Source: Clostridia bacterium (GTDB lineage Bacteria > Bacillota > Clostridia > Oscillospirales > Acutalibacteraceae). Taken from it: 64,000 nt of DNA. Under the pieces are notes generated by a model. That model was not told the DNA's origin. It searched no databases and saw nothing but the letters and a program-made list of their open reading frames with translations. Position numbers and translations under genes: made by a program. Every line of letters begins with the position of its first letter. Within the stretch, counting starts at the first letter, position 1. Shown here one piece after another: positions 18,408 through 26,649 of this stretch. The stretch lies in contig JAFSEF010000101.1 in assembly GCA_017435865.1 (NCBI GenBank), forward strand, positions 1-64,000, written 5' to 3'.

Positions 18408-20108
18408 ATGGAAGATATGAATAAACCTTTGGATCAACAATATGAATCCAATAATGATACACAGCCTGAATGCAGTTTTAATAATACTGAAGTGAACAAT
18501 GATCAAGCATCTGAATCTGATTCGGCATCTGAATCGGAAAGCGCTGAAGAGATTATTTCCGCAGCAACGGAATCTGCTATGGAAGATCAGATACCGATTG
18601 ATGATACAAATGATGTCCCTCAGACGGCTCCCAATGAGCCGATGTATAACAACAATACATCTTATCAGCAACAGTATCATTCCAACAATCAGCAGCAGTA
18701 TTATGCAAATTCTCAGCAGTCCTATGGAGAACAAAGAAGCTATGCGTATCCGAATGAACCTGTAAAACCTGTAAAGAAAAAAGGGAAGGGCCTTGCGGTA
18801 TTCATTGCATTATCTTGTTTTCTTGTTATTGGTGCAGCAACGCTGTTTGCCGTTTTGATGTTTGGTGATGATATCGATTCAGGTAATTCGCTTACTGAAG
18901 TACCGAAGCTCTCAGCTGTTTCAACTGCTGAAACGCCTGAAGAAGGTCTTAGTGCAGCAGAAGTATATCAGAAAGTATACAAGAGTTCAGTAAGTATCCT
19001 TGCTTATGATCAAAAGAGCGGAGATCTTGGTGTTCTCGGTTCCGGCGTAATATTCCAGGAAGACGATCAGCATCAGTATTCTTATGTTGTAACTTGTGCT
19101 CATGTTATCAGTGATGCTGCATACAATCTGAAGGTTGAACTGTGGAATGGCAGCATCTATAGTGCAGAAGTTGTTAATTTCGATGAAGGCAGTGATATCG
19201 GTGTTATCCGCATTAAAGAAGCTGGTTTACAGATAGCCGAGTTTGCTGATTCTGATGCCATGCAGCCCGGTGCGACAGTGTATGCAATCGGTTCACCTTA
19301 CAGCTCAAAATTCGCAGGCACTTTCACACGTGGTATTGTATCAGCTGTCAATCGACTTGTTACAACACAGACGAATTATCAATTGTGTTGCATTCAGCAT
19401 GATGCTGCTATTAACAGCGGCAACTCCGGTGGTGCACTTGTGAATGCTTACGGTCAGGTTGTCGGTATCAACGCTCTCAAAATCAATGTCAGCAATTATG
19501 AAGGTCTCGGTTTTGCTGTTCCTTCAAATACTGCAATAAAAATAATCAACAGTATTATTGAAACCGGTATTGCACCGAAAGCAGCGAAGCTCGGCATCTC
19601 TTATGTACAGGCCATTTATTACAGCCAGTTCCTTTCTGATGTTGTAGAAGAAAATAACCTACCCGCCGGTTCCATTCTTGTTGCTGAAATCAATGAAGAT
19701 TCTTCGCTTTATAACACTGAGATGAAAGTGAATGATATTATTGTAGCTGTTAACGGTGAAGATTTGACGGATCCCGATTTACTTGTAAAGTTCATTCAGG
19801 ACTCAACTGTTGGAGATACATTGGAATTGACTGTCATTCGACTTAAAATGAATGAAGATGATACTGATTACACTGATATCGAGACTTATACAATTACAGC
19901 GACACTTGTTGAACTTGATTTGACTGCTGATAAACAGGAAGATCAATATGAAGGTCAGGAAGACTTCTATGAGTATTTTGGTGATGATAGTGGTAATTAT
20001 GAAGATTTTTATGATTATTTTTATGATTACTTCTATGGTGAGAATACTCCGGATGGGAATCAAAGACCTTCTGAAGATAAGGGTAATGAATTTACCATTC
20101 CCGAATAA
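18408..20108 (+). CDS. HtrA/DegP-type membrane-anchored serine protease with PDZ domain
   Basis: A 566-residue S1C protease. Residues 1-125 are an acidic then Gln/Asn/Tyr-rich cytoplasmic segment, and one transmembrane helix lies at about 128-151. The trypsin-like domain has the triad His232 (TCAHV), Asp263 (SDIGV) and Ser340 (GNSGGAL), and a PDZ domain spans about 395-500. The last about 45 residues are extremely rich in Asp, Tyr, Phe and Glu. It should degrade or refold misfolded proteins outside the membrane. The ATG follows AAAGGAT. Its position after a two-component system is typical of envelope-stress regulation, but no binding site is identified. Confidence 0.92.
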   Translation: MEDMNKPLDQQYESNNDTQPECSFNNTEVNNDQASESDSASESESAEEIISAATESAMEDQIPIDDTNDVPQTAPNEPMYNNNTSYQQQYHSNNQQQYYANSQQSYGEQRSYAYPNEPVKPVKKKGKGLAVFIALSCFLVIGAATLFAVLMFGDDIDSGNSLTEVPKLSAVSTAETPEEGLSAAEVYQKVYKSSVSILAYDQKSGDLGVLGSGVIFQEDDQHQYSYVVTCAHVISDAAYNLKVELWNGSIYSAEVVNFDEGSDIGVIRIKEAGLQIAEFADSDAMQPGATVYAIGSPYSSKFAGTFTRGIVSAVNRLVTTQTNYQLCCIQHDAAINSGNSGGALVNAYGQVVGINALKINVSNYEGLGFAVPSNTAIKIINSIIETGIAPKAAKLGISYVQAIYYSQFLSDVVEENNLPAGSILVAEINEDSSLYNTEMKVNDIIVAVNGEDLTDPDLLVKFIQDSTVGDTLELTVIRLKMNEDDTDYTDIETYTITATLVELDLTADKQEDQYEGQEDFYEYFGDDSGNYEDFYDYFYDYFYGENTPDGNQRPSEDKGNEFTIPE

Positions 20109-20113
20109 ATACA

Positions 20114-20145
20114 AAATGGCAGACGAACCAAATCGTCTGCCATTT
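20114..20145. terminator. Bidirectional terminator between HtrA and PHP genes
   Basis: A perfect 13-bp stem (AAATGGCAGACGA and its complement) with a 6-nt loop lies between converging genes. The A/T ends give T tracts on both strands. Confidence 0.88.
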
Positions 20146-20150
20146 CTATA

Positions 20151-20825
20151 TCACGGTGTGCATTTCAATTCATAGTCTCCGCTTCTCAAAAGGGAGGGTA
20201 ATTGCGTTGCATCTGTAATTCTTGTATCAGTGAATATACCGCCGCGAGCCAGATCTTCGTATTGATGAAAATCAGAACCCGAGGTGACGATTTTATTGAA
20301 GTGTTGTGAAAGCATAAATGCAATATTGTTTCGGGAGTCATGTCTTGCATTTCCGTTGTACACTTCGTACCCTTCAATGAAATCAGGATTTACAATGGTC
20401 ATACCGTTTCGCATCGGATGTGCCTGAATAATAACAATATTTTCAGCTGCTGCAATTTTGCTGAACTCATTCAATGACAAGTGATTGATATAGGCATTGT
20501 TATATAAAAATTCCTCAGTTAACCCATACAACAGATAGTCGTTATTGTTTTGCGGAAATCTGATTTCAGCACCAAGCAACACGTCGAAATCAAGTCCAAT
20601 TGCAGCTTGTTTTGCACTGTGATAGCCGTGCAGGAAAGTATCCACAAACTTTTTCCATTTTATATTGTTGTCGTACTTGTCGATATCGTTCGGAGTCAGA
20701 TGATCCGTAATTACGACACCGTGATGCTCATTTTCTTTAAGAAGAGATACGACTTCAGCTGCAGGAATTTTGCCGCATCCGCTGACCTCTGCTGTATGAC
20801 AATGAAGTTCATAAAGATAAGACAT
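20151..20825 (-). CDS. PHP-domain metal-dependent phosphoesterase
   Basis: A 224-residue protein of the PHP superfamily. Metal-ligand motifs appear in order: LHCHT at residues 7-11, VVITDHLTP near 37-45, IIQAHPMRNG in the middle, and SGSDFHQYED near the C-terminus. Such stand-alone PHP proteins hydrolyse phosphomonoesters or nucleotides; the exact substrate is unknown. GGAGATG lies upstream of the start. It is a single gene converging on the protease gene. Confidence 0.85.
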   Translation of the reverse strand: MSYLYELHCHTAEVSGCGKIPAAEVVSLLKENEHHGVVITDHLTPNDIDKYDNNIKWKKFVDTFLHGYHSAKQAAIGLDFDVLLGAEIRFPQNNNDYLLYGLTEEFLYNNAYINHLSLNEFSKIAAAENIVIIQAHPMRNGMTIVNPDFIEGYEVYNGNARHDSRNNIAFMLSQHFNKIVTSGSDFHQYEDLARGGIFTDTRITDATQLPSLLRSGDYELKCTP

Positions 20826-20932
20826 ACTTATTCATCTCCATTTCAAAGATGCTGATATTAAACAAATCTTAATTACTTTTCTTTATTATAATGCTTTTTA
20901 TAAATAAAGTCCATAATAAAATGAAAAAAGAA

Positions 20933-20961
20933 TTGTATTATCTTAAAAAATTTGCTACAAT
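20933..20961 (+). promoter_or_regulatory. Promoter of the membrane protein gene at 20995
   Basis: TTGTAT (20933-20938), a 17-bp spacer and TACAAT (20956-20961), with an extended TGC just before the -10 box. Confidence 0.65.
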
Positions 20962-20994
20962 AGTATCATAATTTACCCGGGAGTTTAGCCTATC

Positions 20995-21537
20995 ATGCGT
21001 GAAAGTTACAAGACAACAATTTGCGGTGTTACAGCATCATTGTCGCTTGTGTTGATGTTGCTGACTTATATTAACCCTTTTCTTACTTATACGAGTCCAC
21101 CTTTTGCAGGTATATTGTTGATTATAATTATGATTGAAGTTGGCTACGGTTGGGCCTTTGGAACTTATTCGGCTGTCAGTTTGTTGGCAATGTTTCTGTT
21201 GTCAGATAAAGAAGCGGCAGTTATGTTTGTTCTGTTTTTCGGGTATTACCCTATGTTGCGTGAATTACTCGAGCAGAAGATCAAAGCAAAATCTTTGCGT
21301 TTTATGATTGAGCTTATTCTGTATAATGTTTCCATTGCATTGTCTGTTGTCATTTGTATGTATGTTTTTGCAGTTGAATATGATGATTTCGGAGACTTCG
21401 GTAAGTTTTCTCTCATAATCACTGCAGTTTTGATGAATATTATCTTTGTTTTATATGATTTTCTTCTCGGAAAACTGATTTTTGCTTATCATTTGCGGTG
21501 GCAAAAAAAACTTCATAGAATTTTGCAAAAAAAATGA
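20995..21537 (+). CDS. Polytopic membrane protein, function unknown
   Basis: A 180-residue, very hydrophobic protein with about five transmembrane helices, a cytoplasmic loop (RELLEQKIKAKSLR) and a basic C-terminus (HLRWQKKLHRILQKK). The overall look recalls small substrate-binding S components or conserved clostridial membrane proteins, but I cannot assign a family. GGGAG lies upstream of the ATG and there is a good promoter. It sits alone just before a tRNA gene. Confidence 0.7.
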   Translation: MRESYKTTICGVTASLSLVLMLLTYINPFLTYTSPPFAGILLIIIMIEVGYGWAFGTYSAVSLLAMFLLSDKEAAVMFVLFFGYYPMLRELLEQKIKAKSLRFMIELILYNVSIALSVVICMYVFAVEYDDFGDFGKFSLIITAVLMNIIFVLYDFLLGKLIFAYHLRWQKKLHRILQKK

Positions 21538-21546
21538 AATTAGTAC

Positions 21547-21575
21547 TTGATTTTTTTGAAAGTATCATGTATAAT
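21547..21575 (+). promoter_or_regulatory. tRNA-Ser promoter
   Basis: TTGATT (21547-21552) and TATAAT (21570-21575) are separated by 17 bp; the tRNA begins 14 bp downstream. Confidence 0.75.
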
Positions 21576-21588
21576 ACATGAGCAACAC

Positions 21589-21680
21589 GGAGAGTTGTCC
21601 GAGATGGTCTAAGGAGCACGACTGGAAATCGTGTAAACGGCAAAACCGTTTCGAGGGTTCGAATCCCTTGCTCTCCGCCA
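21589..21680 (+). tRNA. tRNA-Ser (anticodon GGA)
   Basis: The 7-bp acceptor stem pairs GGAGAGT with GCTCTCC. The anticodon loop contains GGA, reading UCC/UCU. A long class II variable arm follows, as expected for serine, then a TTCGAAT T-loop, discriminator G and an encoded CCA end. Confidence 0.95.
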
Positions 21681-21682
21681 TG

Positions 21683-21713
21683 ATCCCGTCTGAATTTTCA
21701 GGCGGGATTTTAT
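21683..21713 (+). terminator. Terminator after tRNA-Ser
   Basis: An 11-bp stem with one G-U pair (ATCCCGTCTGA against TCAGGCGGGAT), loop ATTT, followed by a T-rich stretch. Confidence 0.85.
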
Positions 21714-21884
21714 ATTTTGTAATGACTTTGATTTTAATAATCGCTTTACATAAATTAATACTTACATTATAATTTGTATTCGCTCACATTTTTTTTGAAT
21801 TAAGTTCATATACAAATATTGTTATTTGACGTATAAAATGGAATTCATTAAATTAATTCGGAATTGTTTTATTCTTTATAATTC

Positions 21885-21913
21885 TTGTATTGTTTTCCCA
21901 TAGGTAGTATAAT
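21885..21913 (+). promoter_or_regulatory. Promoter of the sialidase-like gene
   Basis: TTGTAT (21885-21890), a 17-bp spacer and TATAAT (21908-21913), 31 bp before the start codon. The rest of the 231 bp between the tRNA terminator and this gene is A/T-rich with nothing else recognised. Confidence 0.65.
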
Positions 21914-21944
21914 AATGGCTACAGTAAATTTCAGGAGAATAATT

Positions 21945-23501
21945 ATGAAGCGTTTCTTTGTGTTGTTCAGTATCATTATAATGTTCATTACTGTGCCTTT
22001 GTGCTGTCATGCTGCTGTTGTTGCCCCTGATGTAACAATACTTAAAGAAGATGGATATGATTTTTTGTTTCCCGATATTGTAAAAAAGAGTGATGACTCT
22101 TTGCTGGTTGTCAGTTATAAAAGCAAAACCGGCGCTTCTCATGCTCCTTATCAAGTCGGTGATCCGTTAGGGGTAATAGTACAGGTGGATGGTTCAGCTG
22201 ACGGCAGAAATTGGAACAATTCAAAGGTTCTTGTAAGTGCTGCTGAACTTGCTGAGTGGGGCCTTGGTGTTTGGTACAACAGATCTGAAGACAGCTTCTA
22301 TTATAATGAACAGGATGCTCTGAATAACAACGCAGAGTTTTGTGTTGAAGCAAGGGATCCGAATCTCGCAAGACTCAATGACGGGACATTATTGTTTACA
22401 TTTTTCACTCGTGTTCCCGGTGCGTCAACACTTGCAGGTCACCAGTATTGGAATGAAGGCAAGCACTGGTATACTTGGGGGCGAACATATATAATGTATT
22501 CGAAGGATGATGGCGTATCGTGGTCCGTTCCTGTTGAAATTCTATGTGACCACCTCGATCGGAACTGTGCAAAGAGAGGCAATATTGCTGTTTATTCCGA
22601 TGACAGTATTCTTATCCCGCTCTATGGTTTGTCTTCCAAAGTGTCCGAATCATTCTCACGTTCAGAATGGTGCACGGTCAATGTAAGAGCTAAACTAAAT
22701 ATATATGGTGAATGGGAATTTACCGATGAATATGTAACGAACGGTAATAGCAAAACACTGAGTGTTTTTGGATACGGAGTAACAGAAGCGTCATTCGGTA
22801 CTACAAAAGAAGACATAACATATGCTATGATTCGGTACTACAAGTATGATATCGGTGATCCGGGTGGCGATATTTTTGTTTCTACTGATTACGGTGCTAC
22901 CTGGAATAAGGTAGATATCACAAATCCTCATGCAATGCAAGCCGGATTCTGTCGCATGGATAATAATGATCTGTTTGTTACTTGGTCGCAGACACCGACA
23001 CCGAGAAAGATTTTTGCTCGTATTTTTGATACTGATCAATCCTGGACTTCTACTGATGTCAAATTGATTTATGAGAATCCGACTTCATATGATATAGGGG
23101 ATCCTTCCGGAATTCAGCTTTCAAACGGTGATCTGTTGACTATATTCTATGACACTTCTGCACATCACATTGCGGGTATCGTCAAGGAACCATCATTCTT
23201 TTATGCTTCTGATTGCAAACACGATTACTCATCGGCGATTGTTACCAACAATGTTTCTTGTACAGAAAAAGGTTTGCAATATTTTGTATGTAAAAGCTGT
23301 AACTCTGTAAAAACTGAGGAAATTATGCCTGCTCATCATTTTGAGGCAAATCTTTGTATTAACTGCAATTATGACAGAGCTGATGATTGCACCTGTAAGT
23401 GTCATTCGAGCGGAATTCATTTGATCTTTTTCAAAATTTTCAATTTCTTCCAAAAACTATTCGGTAAAAATGCGATTTGTGTATGTGGTGTTTTACACTG
23501 A
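21945..23501 (+). CDS. Secreted sialidase-like (BNR/Asp-box) protein with Cys-rich C-terminal tail
   Basis: A 518-residue protein with an N-terminal signal peptide (hydrophobic 4-19, likely cleavage after CHA at 23). The body is a six-bladed propeller of the exo-sialidase superfamily, with Asp-box motifs SADGRNW at 84-90, SKDDGVSW at 186-193 and STDYGATW at 313-320. A Cys-pair module (CKSCNSVK near 449-456, then CINC at 471-474) precedes a tail of CTCKCH at 482-487, an amphipathic FFKIFNFFQKLFG and a final CVCG. Sialidase activity is not proven; other glycan hydrolases share the fold. CAGGAG fixes the ATG at 21945. Substrates would be host or plant glycans outside the cell. Confidence 0.8.
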   Translation: MKRFFVLFSIIIMFITVPLCCHAAVVAPDVTILKEDGYDFLFPDIVKKSDDSLLVVSYKSKTGASHAPYQVGDPLGVIVQVDGSADGRNWNNSKVLVSAAELAEWGLGVWYNRSEDSFYYNEQDALNNNAEFCVEARDPNLARLNDGTLLFTFFTRVPGASTLAGHQYWNEGKHWYTWGRTYIMYSKDDGVSWSVPVEILCDHLDRNCAKRGNIAVYSDDSILIPLYGLSSKVSESFSRSEWCTVNVRAKLNIYGEWEFTDEYVTNGNSKTLSVFGYGVTEASFGTTKEDITYAMIRYYKYDIGDPGGDIFVSTDYGATWNKVDITNPHAMQAGFCRMDNNDLFVTWSQTPTPRKIFARIFDTDQSWTSTDVKLIYENPTSYDIGDPSGIQLSNGDLLTIFYDTSAHHIAGIVKEPSFFYASDCKHDYSSAIVTNNVSCTEKGLQYFVCKSCNSVKTEEIMPAHHFEANLCINCNYDRADDCTCKCHSSGIHLIFFKIFNFFQKLFGKNAICVCGVLH

Positions 23502-23520
23502 ATAGAATTCATTTAACGAA

Positions 23521-23554
23521 AAAGTGCGACAGGGACTTTTCCTTGTCGCACTTT
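23521..23554. terminator. Bidirectional terminator between sialidase-like and dehydrogenase genes
   Basis: AAAGTGCGACAGG pairs with CCTTGTCGCACTTT (one bulged T). It lies between converging genes and has A/T flanks on both sides. Confidence 0.8.
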
Positions 23555-23557
23555 GTT

Positions 23558-24595
23558 TCAGTCGTTGGTTATTGCAATTTTTATTACGCCGTCAAGTCTG
23601 TTCTCAAAGATCTGATATGCCTTTTCAATATCTGTCAGAGAAAATCTGTGAGTAATCAAGGGCGTAGTATCAATTTTTCCATTTGCTATGAGGGATAAAA
23701 TCTCGTCACAATCACATCCGTCTACACCGCCGGTTTTAAATGTCAGATTCTTACCGTACATTTTCGGCAGTGGTAACATCTGATCTTCTTCATAAAGTGC
23801 CACAATTGTTACGATTGCATTCGGTCTTGCACACTCCCAGGCCAAACGGAATGTGTCGTTTCCACCTGCTGCCTCGATTACAACATCAGCTCCGCCATGT
23901 GCAGAATTATTAAGAATATAGTCTTTACAGTTCTCGGGTTCACAAACAGAAACGTCCGGATAATGATTTCTTATAAATGAAATACGATCCCTGTTTTTTT
24001 CGCAAACAATTATTTTTGCCGGATTTTTAAGCATAGTGCATAATAATGTACAGATTCCTGTCGGTCCTGCACCGATGATGAGTACAGTGTCCTCTTCAGT
24101 TATTTCGGATATTCGTGTTGCCCAAAAACCTGTAGCAAGTACATCACCCACGAACAAGGCCTGTTCATCAGATACATTGTCCGGAATTTTATTTAAACCG
24201 TTGTCTGCATAAGGAACTCTGACAAAATCAGTCTGACCGCCATCAATCCTGCAACCGAGTGCCCAGCCGCCATTTTTGTCTGTACAGTTATTGACAAAAC
24301 CTCTTTTGCAGAAAAAGCAATCTCCGCAGAATGTTTCAACATTCACTGTTACTCTGTCTCCGGACTTGACTTTTGATACTTGACTGCCGACACTCTCAAC
24401 AATTCCCACCATTTCATGACCAATCGTTATTCCGGGTATTGCTCGTGGGACGGTTCCGTGTTTTATATGCAGATCACTGCTGCAGATGCTGCTCATTGTG
24501 ACCCTGACAACTGCATCATCAGGATCAATAATTGTTGGTTTTGGCTTATCACTGAAGGTAAATGTATTTTTATCACTGTAAGTATAAGCGAGCAT
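23558..24595 (-). CDS. Zinc-dependent MDR alcohol/polyol dehydrogenase
   Basis: A 345-residue medium-chain dehydrogenase. The catalytic zinc site uses Cys37 (SSICSSD) and the GHE near 59-61. The structural zinc site has four cysteines in FCGDCFFCKRGFVNNC. The NAD(P)-binding loop is IIGAGPTG. It resembles class III/sorbitol-type enzymes that act on primary or secondary alcohols. AGAAAGGAAAG precedes the start and a promoter is visible at 24634-24662. The substrate is unknown; no pathway genes flank it. Confidence 0.88.
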   Translation of the reverse strand: MLAYTYSDKNTFTFSDKPKPTIIDPDDAVVRVTMSSICSSDLHIKHGTVPRAIPGITIGHEMVGIVESVGSQVSKVKSGDRVTVNVETFCGDCFFCKRGFVNNCTDKNGGWALGCRIDGGQTDFVRVPYADNGLNKIPDNVSDEQALFVGDVLATGFWATRISEITEEDTVLIIGAGPTGICTLLCTMLKNPAKIIVCEKNRDRISFIRNHYPDVSVCEPENCKDYILNNSAHGGADVVIEAAGGNDTFRLAWECARPNAIVTIVALYEEDQMLPLPKMYGKNLTFKTGGVDGCDCDEILSLIANGKIDTTPLITHRFSLTDIEKAYQIFENRLDGVIKIAITND

Positions 24596-24633
24596 AATTG
24601 CTTTCCTTTCTCTGCTGTGGACTCTTTGTAACC

Positions 24634-24662
24634 ATTATAACAGAATTGTATAGCAATCGCAA
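24634..24662 (-). promoter_or_regulatory. Promoter of the zinc dehydrogenase gene
   Basis: On the minus strand TTGCGA (24662-24657) and TATAAT (24639-24634) are spaced 17 bp apart. Confidence 0.65.
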
Positions 24663-24786
24663 TCCTGATGAAATCAATCAAGATAAGAAATAATATGTTT
24701 ACAATTTATACATTGATTATGATTGTAAAATATTATAAAATTATTGCAATGATCAATGATGTGTAATTTGGAAAGGAGTATAATTT

Positions 24787-25662
24787 ATGAACAAAAAATA
24801 TTTAATTATCAACGCAGATGATTGCGGTATGTGTAAAGCAGCGAATCAGGCTGTATTTGAACTTCTTGAAGGCGGTTATCTGAAGTCAACCACAATTATG
24901 ATGCCGTGTGCATATGCAGAAGAAGCTGTTGAATATTCAATAGCACATCCGGAGTTTGCAATGGGTGTACATCTGACCATGACTGCAGAATGGCAGGATT
25001 GGCGCTGGAAACCCTTGACAAATGGAAAGAGCCTTATTGATGAAGAAGGATATATGTGGCATGAAAGTATTCAGGTTTCTAAGAATGCTAAGCTTGATGA
25101 GCTTGAAGCTGAAGTTCGTGCTCAGATTGATGCTGCACTGAAGTTAGGTATGAAACCTTCGCATGTTGATAATCATATGGGATCTCTTTACGGACACATC
25201 GGCATGCGTTTTGAGCTTTTGAAAATGACTCTCAGAGTTTGTGGTGAATACGGATACGCTTTTCGTTTGTATACCAAAGCTGACAAACGTGTACAGCCTG
25301 CAGACACACCTTATATTCTTCATTATGCTTCAGCACTGATCGGTAAAACATGGGGAAAGAAATTCAATGTACTTATGCCTGATTATCTCTTATTCCCTCA
25401 TTGGACTAAAGAAATGAGAGAGGGAAGTTATGAAAATTATAAGAAACATATGTTGAATATATGGACAAATCTGCCTGACGGAATCACAGAAACATTCGTG
25501 CACCCTGCATTGGATTGTGAAGAACTCAGAAAGATAACCGGCAGTTGGCAGGATCGTGTATGGGAGTATCAGCTTATGAAAGATCCTGAAATGCATGAAA
25601 CATTGAAGAAACACGGTGTTGAGTTGATCAGTTATCGTGATATGCTTGCAATGAAAAAATAA
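24787..25662 (+). CDS. YdjC/ChbG-family carbohydrate deacetylase
   Basis: A 291-residue protein opening with LIINADDCGM, the metal-binding NADD motif of the family. It also has GVHLTMTAEW, HVDNHMGSLYG in the middle and ETFVHPALDCEEL near the C-terminus. Family members deacetylate N-acetylated sugars such as chitobiose or related oligosaccharides in the cytoplasm. The start follows GGAAAGGAG. It is a single gene, with carbohydrate-active neighbours upstream but no transporter, so the natural substrate is open. Confidence 0.88.
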   Translation: MNKKYLIINADDCGMCKAANQAVFELLEGGYLKSTTIMMPCAYAEEAVEYSIAHPEFAMGVHLTMTAEWQDWRWKPLTNGKSLIDEEGYMWHESIQVSKNAKLDELEAEVRAQIDAALKLGMKPSHVDNHMGSLYGHIGMRFELLKMTLRVCGEYGYAFRLYTKADKRVQPADTPYILHYASALIGKTWGKKFNVLMPDYLLFPHWTKEMREGSYENYKKHMLNIWTNLPDGITETFVHPALDCEELRKITGSWQDRVWEYQLMKDPEMHETLKKHGVELISYRDMLAMKK

Positions 25663-25708
25663 ACAGCACTTTTTACAAAAATAATTTATAATTCTTGTTG
25701 AAAAGTAC

Positions 25709-25737
25709 TTGCAAAAAGTAAAACAATGTGTTATAAT
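25709..25737 (+). promoter_or_regulatory. rpsB promoter
   Basis: TTGCAA (25709-25714) and TATAAT (25732-25737) with a 17-bp spacer; about 90 nt of leader follow. Confidence 0.75.
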
Positions 25738-25753
25738 TCTTGAGCAAATCGCA

Positions 25754-25808
25754 CGCAATCTGATTTTTGCAGTGTGCACTTCGGTGTCTGTGAAAGCTGA
25801 AGATTGCG
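25754..25808 (+). promoter_or_regulatory. Structured rpsB mRNA leader
   Basis: CGCAATCT (25754-25761) pairs perfectly with AGATTGCG (25801-25808), enclosing an inner hairpin capped by a C(UUCG)G tetraloop near 25778-25783. The closing stem ends just before the AAAGGAGG ribosome binding site. The position fits an autoregulatory site for protein S2, as known in other bacteria, though this particular structure is not one I can match. Confidence 0.5.
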
Positions 25809-25835
25809 GAGGTGTAACAAAAGGAGGAAAAATTA

Positions 25836-26576
25836 ATGTCAGTCGTATCTATGAAACAGCTTCTCGAAGCAGGTGTCCATTTCGGACATCAGACCCGCAG
25901 ATGGAACCCCAAAATGGCTCCCTATATCTTCACCGAACGCAACGGTATCTACATCATTGACCTTCAGAAGACGGTCAAAAAGCTTGAAGATGCTTACATG
26001 TATGTTCGTGAGCTCTCCGCTAATGGCGGCGACATTCTCTTTGTCGGTACCAAGAAGCAGGCTATGGATTCCATCAAGGAAGAAGCTATCCGTTGTGAAA
26101 TGCCCTTTGTCAACGCTCGTTGGCTCGGCGGTATGATCACAAACTTCAACACCATCAAAAAGAGAATCAAGAGACTTGAACAGCTCAACACAATGGAAAC
26201 AGACGGCACTTTCGATCTGCTTCCCAAGAAAGAAGTTGCTAAGCTGAAACTCGAAAGAGAAAAGCTTGAAAAGTTCCTTGGCGGTATCACCGGCATGAAG
26301 AGACAGCCCGCTGCTATGTTCATCGTTGACCCCCGCAAGGAAAGAATTGCTGTTCTTGAAGCTAAGAAACTTCATATTCCGATCGTTGCTATCGTTGATA
26401 CCAACTGCGATCCCGACGAAATCGATTATGTTATCCCCGGCAACGACGACGCAATCAGAGCTGTTAAGCTGATTGCAGGCGCTATTGCTGATGCAGTTAT
26501 CGAAGGCAGACAGGGCGAAACCAATGCTGCTGTTGCTGAAGAAGCAGTTGAAGAAACCGCTGATTTCGCTGAATAA
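25836..26576 (+). CDS. rpsB: 30S ribosomal protein S2
   Basis: A 246-residue S2 protein with the standard N-terminus [22 protein letters not shown], read here as [16 protein letters not shown] then TRRWNPKM, and the conserved FVDPRKE-like stretch [12 protein letters not shown]. It binds the head-body junction of the 30S subunit. AAAGGAGG precedes the ATG. The codon usage is visibly biased (many CCC, AAG and GTC codons), as expected for a highly expressed gene. It heads the rpsB-tsf unit and has an acidic, Ala/Glu-rich C-terminal tail. Confidence 0.98.
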   Translation: MSVVSMKQLLEAGVHFGHQTRRWNPKMAPYIFTERNGIYIIDLQKTVKKLEDAYMYVRELSANGGDILFVGTKKQAMDSIKEEAIRCEMPFVNARWLGGMITNFNTIKKRIKRLEQLNTMETDGTFDLLPKKEVAKLKLEREKLEKFLGGITGMKRQPAAMFIVDPRKERIAVLEAKKLHIPIVAIVDTNCDPDEIDYVIPGNDDAIRAVKLIAGAIADAVIEGRQGETNAAVAEEAVEETADFAE

Positions 26577-26591
26577 GAAAAAATGAATTTC

Positions 26592-26624
26592 AGACGCCTG
26601 TACCCGCGGTGCGGGCGTCTTTTT
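26592..26624 (+). terminator. Terminator between rpsB and tsf
   Basis: AGACGCC (26592-26598) pairs with GGCGTCT (26614-26620), with a further GC-rich inner stem, followed by five T. It would reduce tsf transcription relative to rpsB. Confidence 0.8.
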
Positions 26625-26649
26625 AAACAAAAATCAGGAGGAAATGAAA

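Noticed and set aside
21721..21771. Short hydrophobic frame after the tRNA-Ser terminator
   Set aside because: Only about 16 codons, no ribosome binding site and no promoter; likely chance in A/T-rich DNA.
24700..24745. Promoter for the ChbG-type gene (TTGATT and TATAAA)
   Set aside because: The best pair has a 15-bp spacer or shorter; too weak to list.
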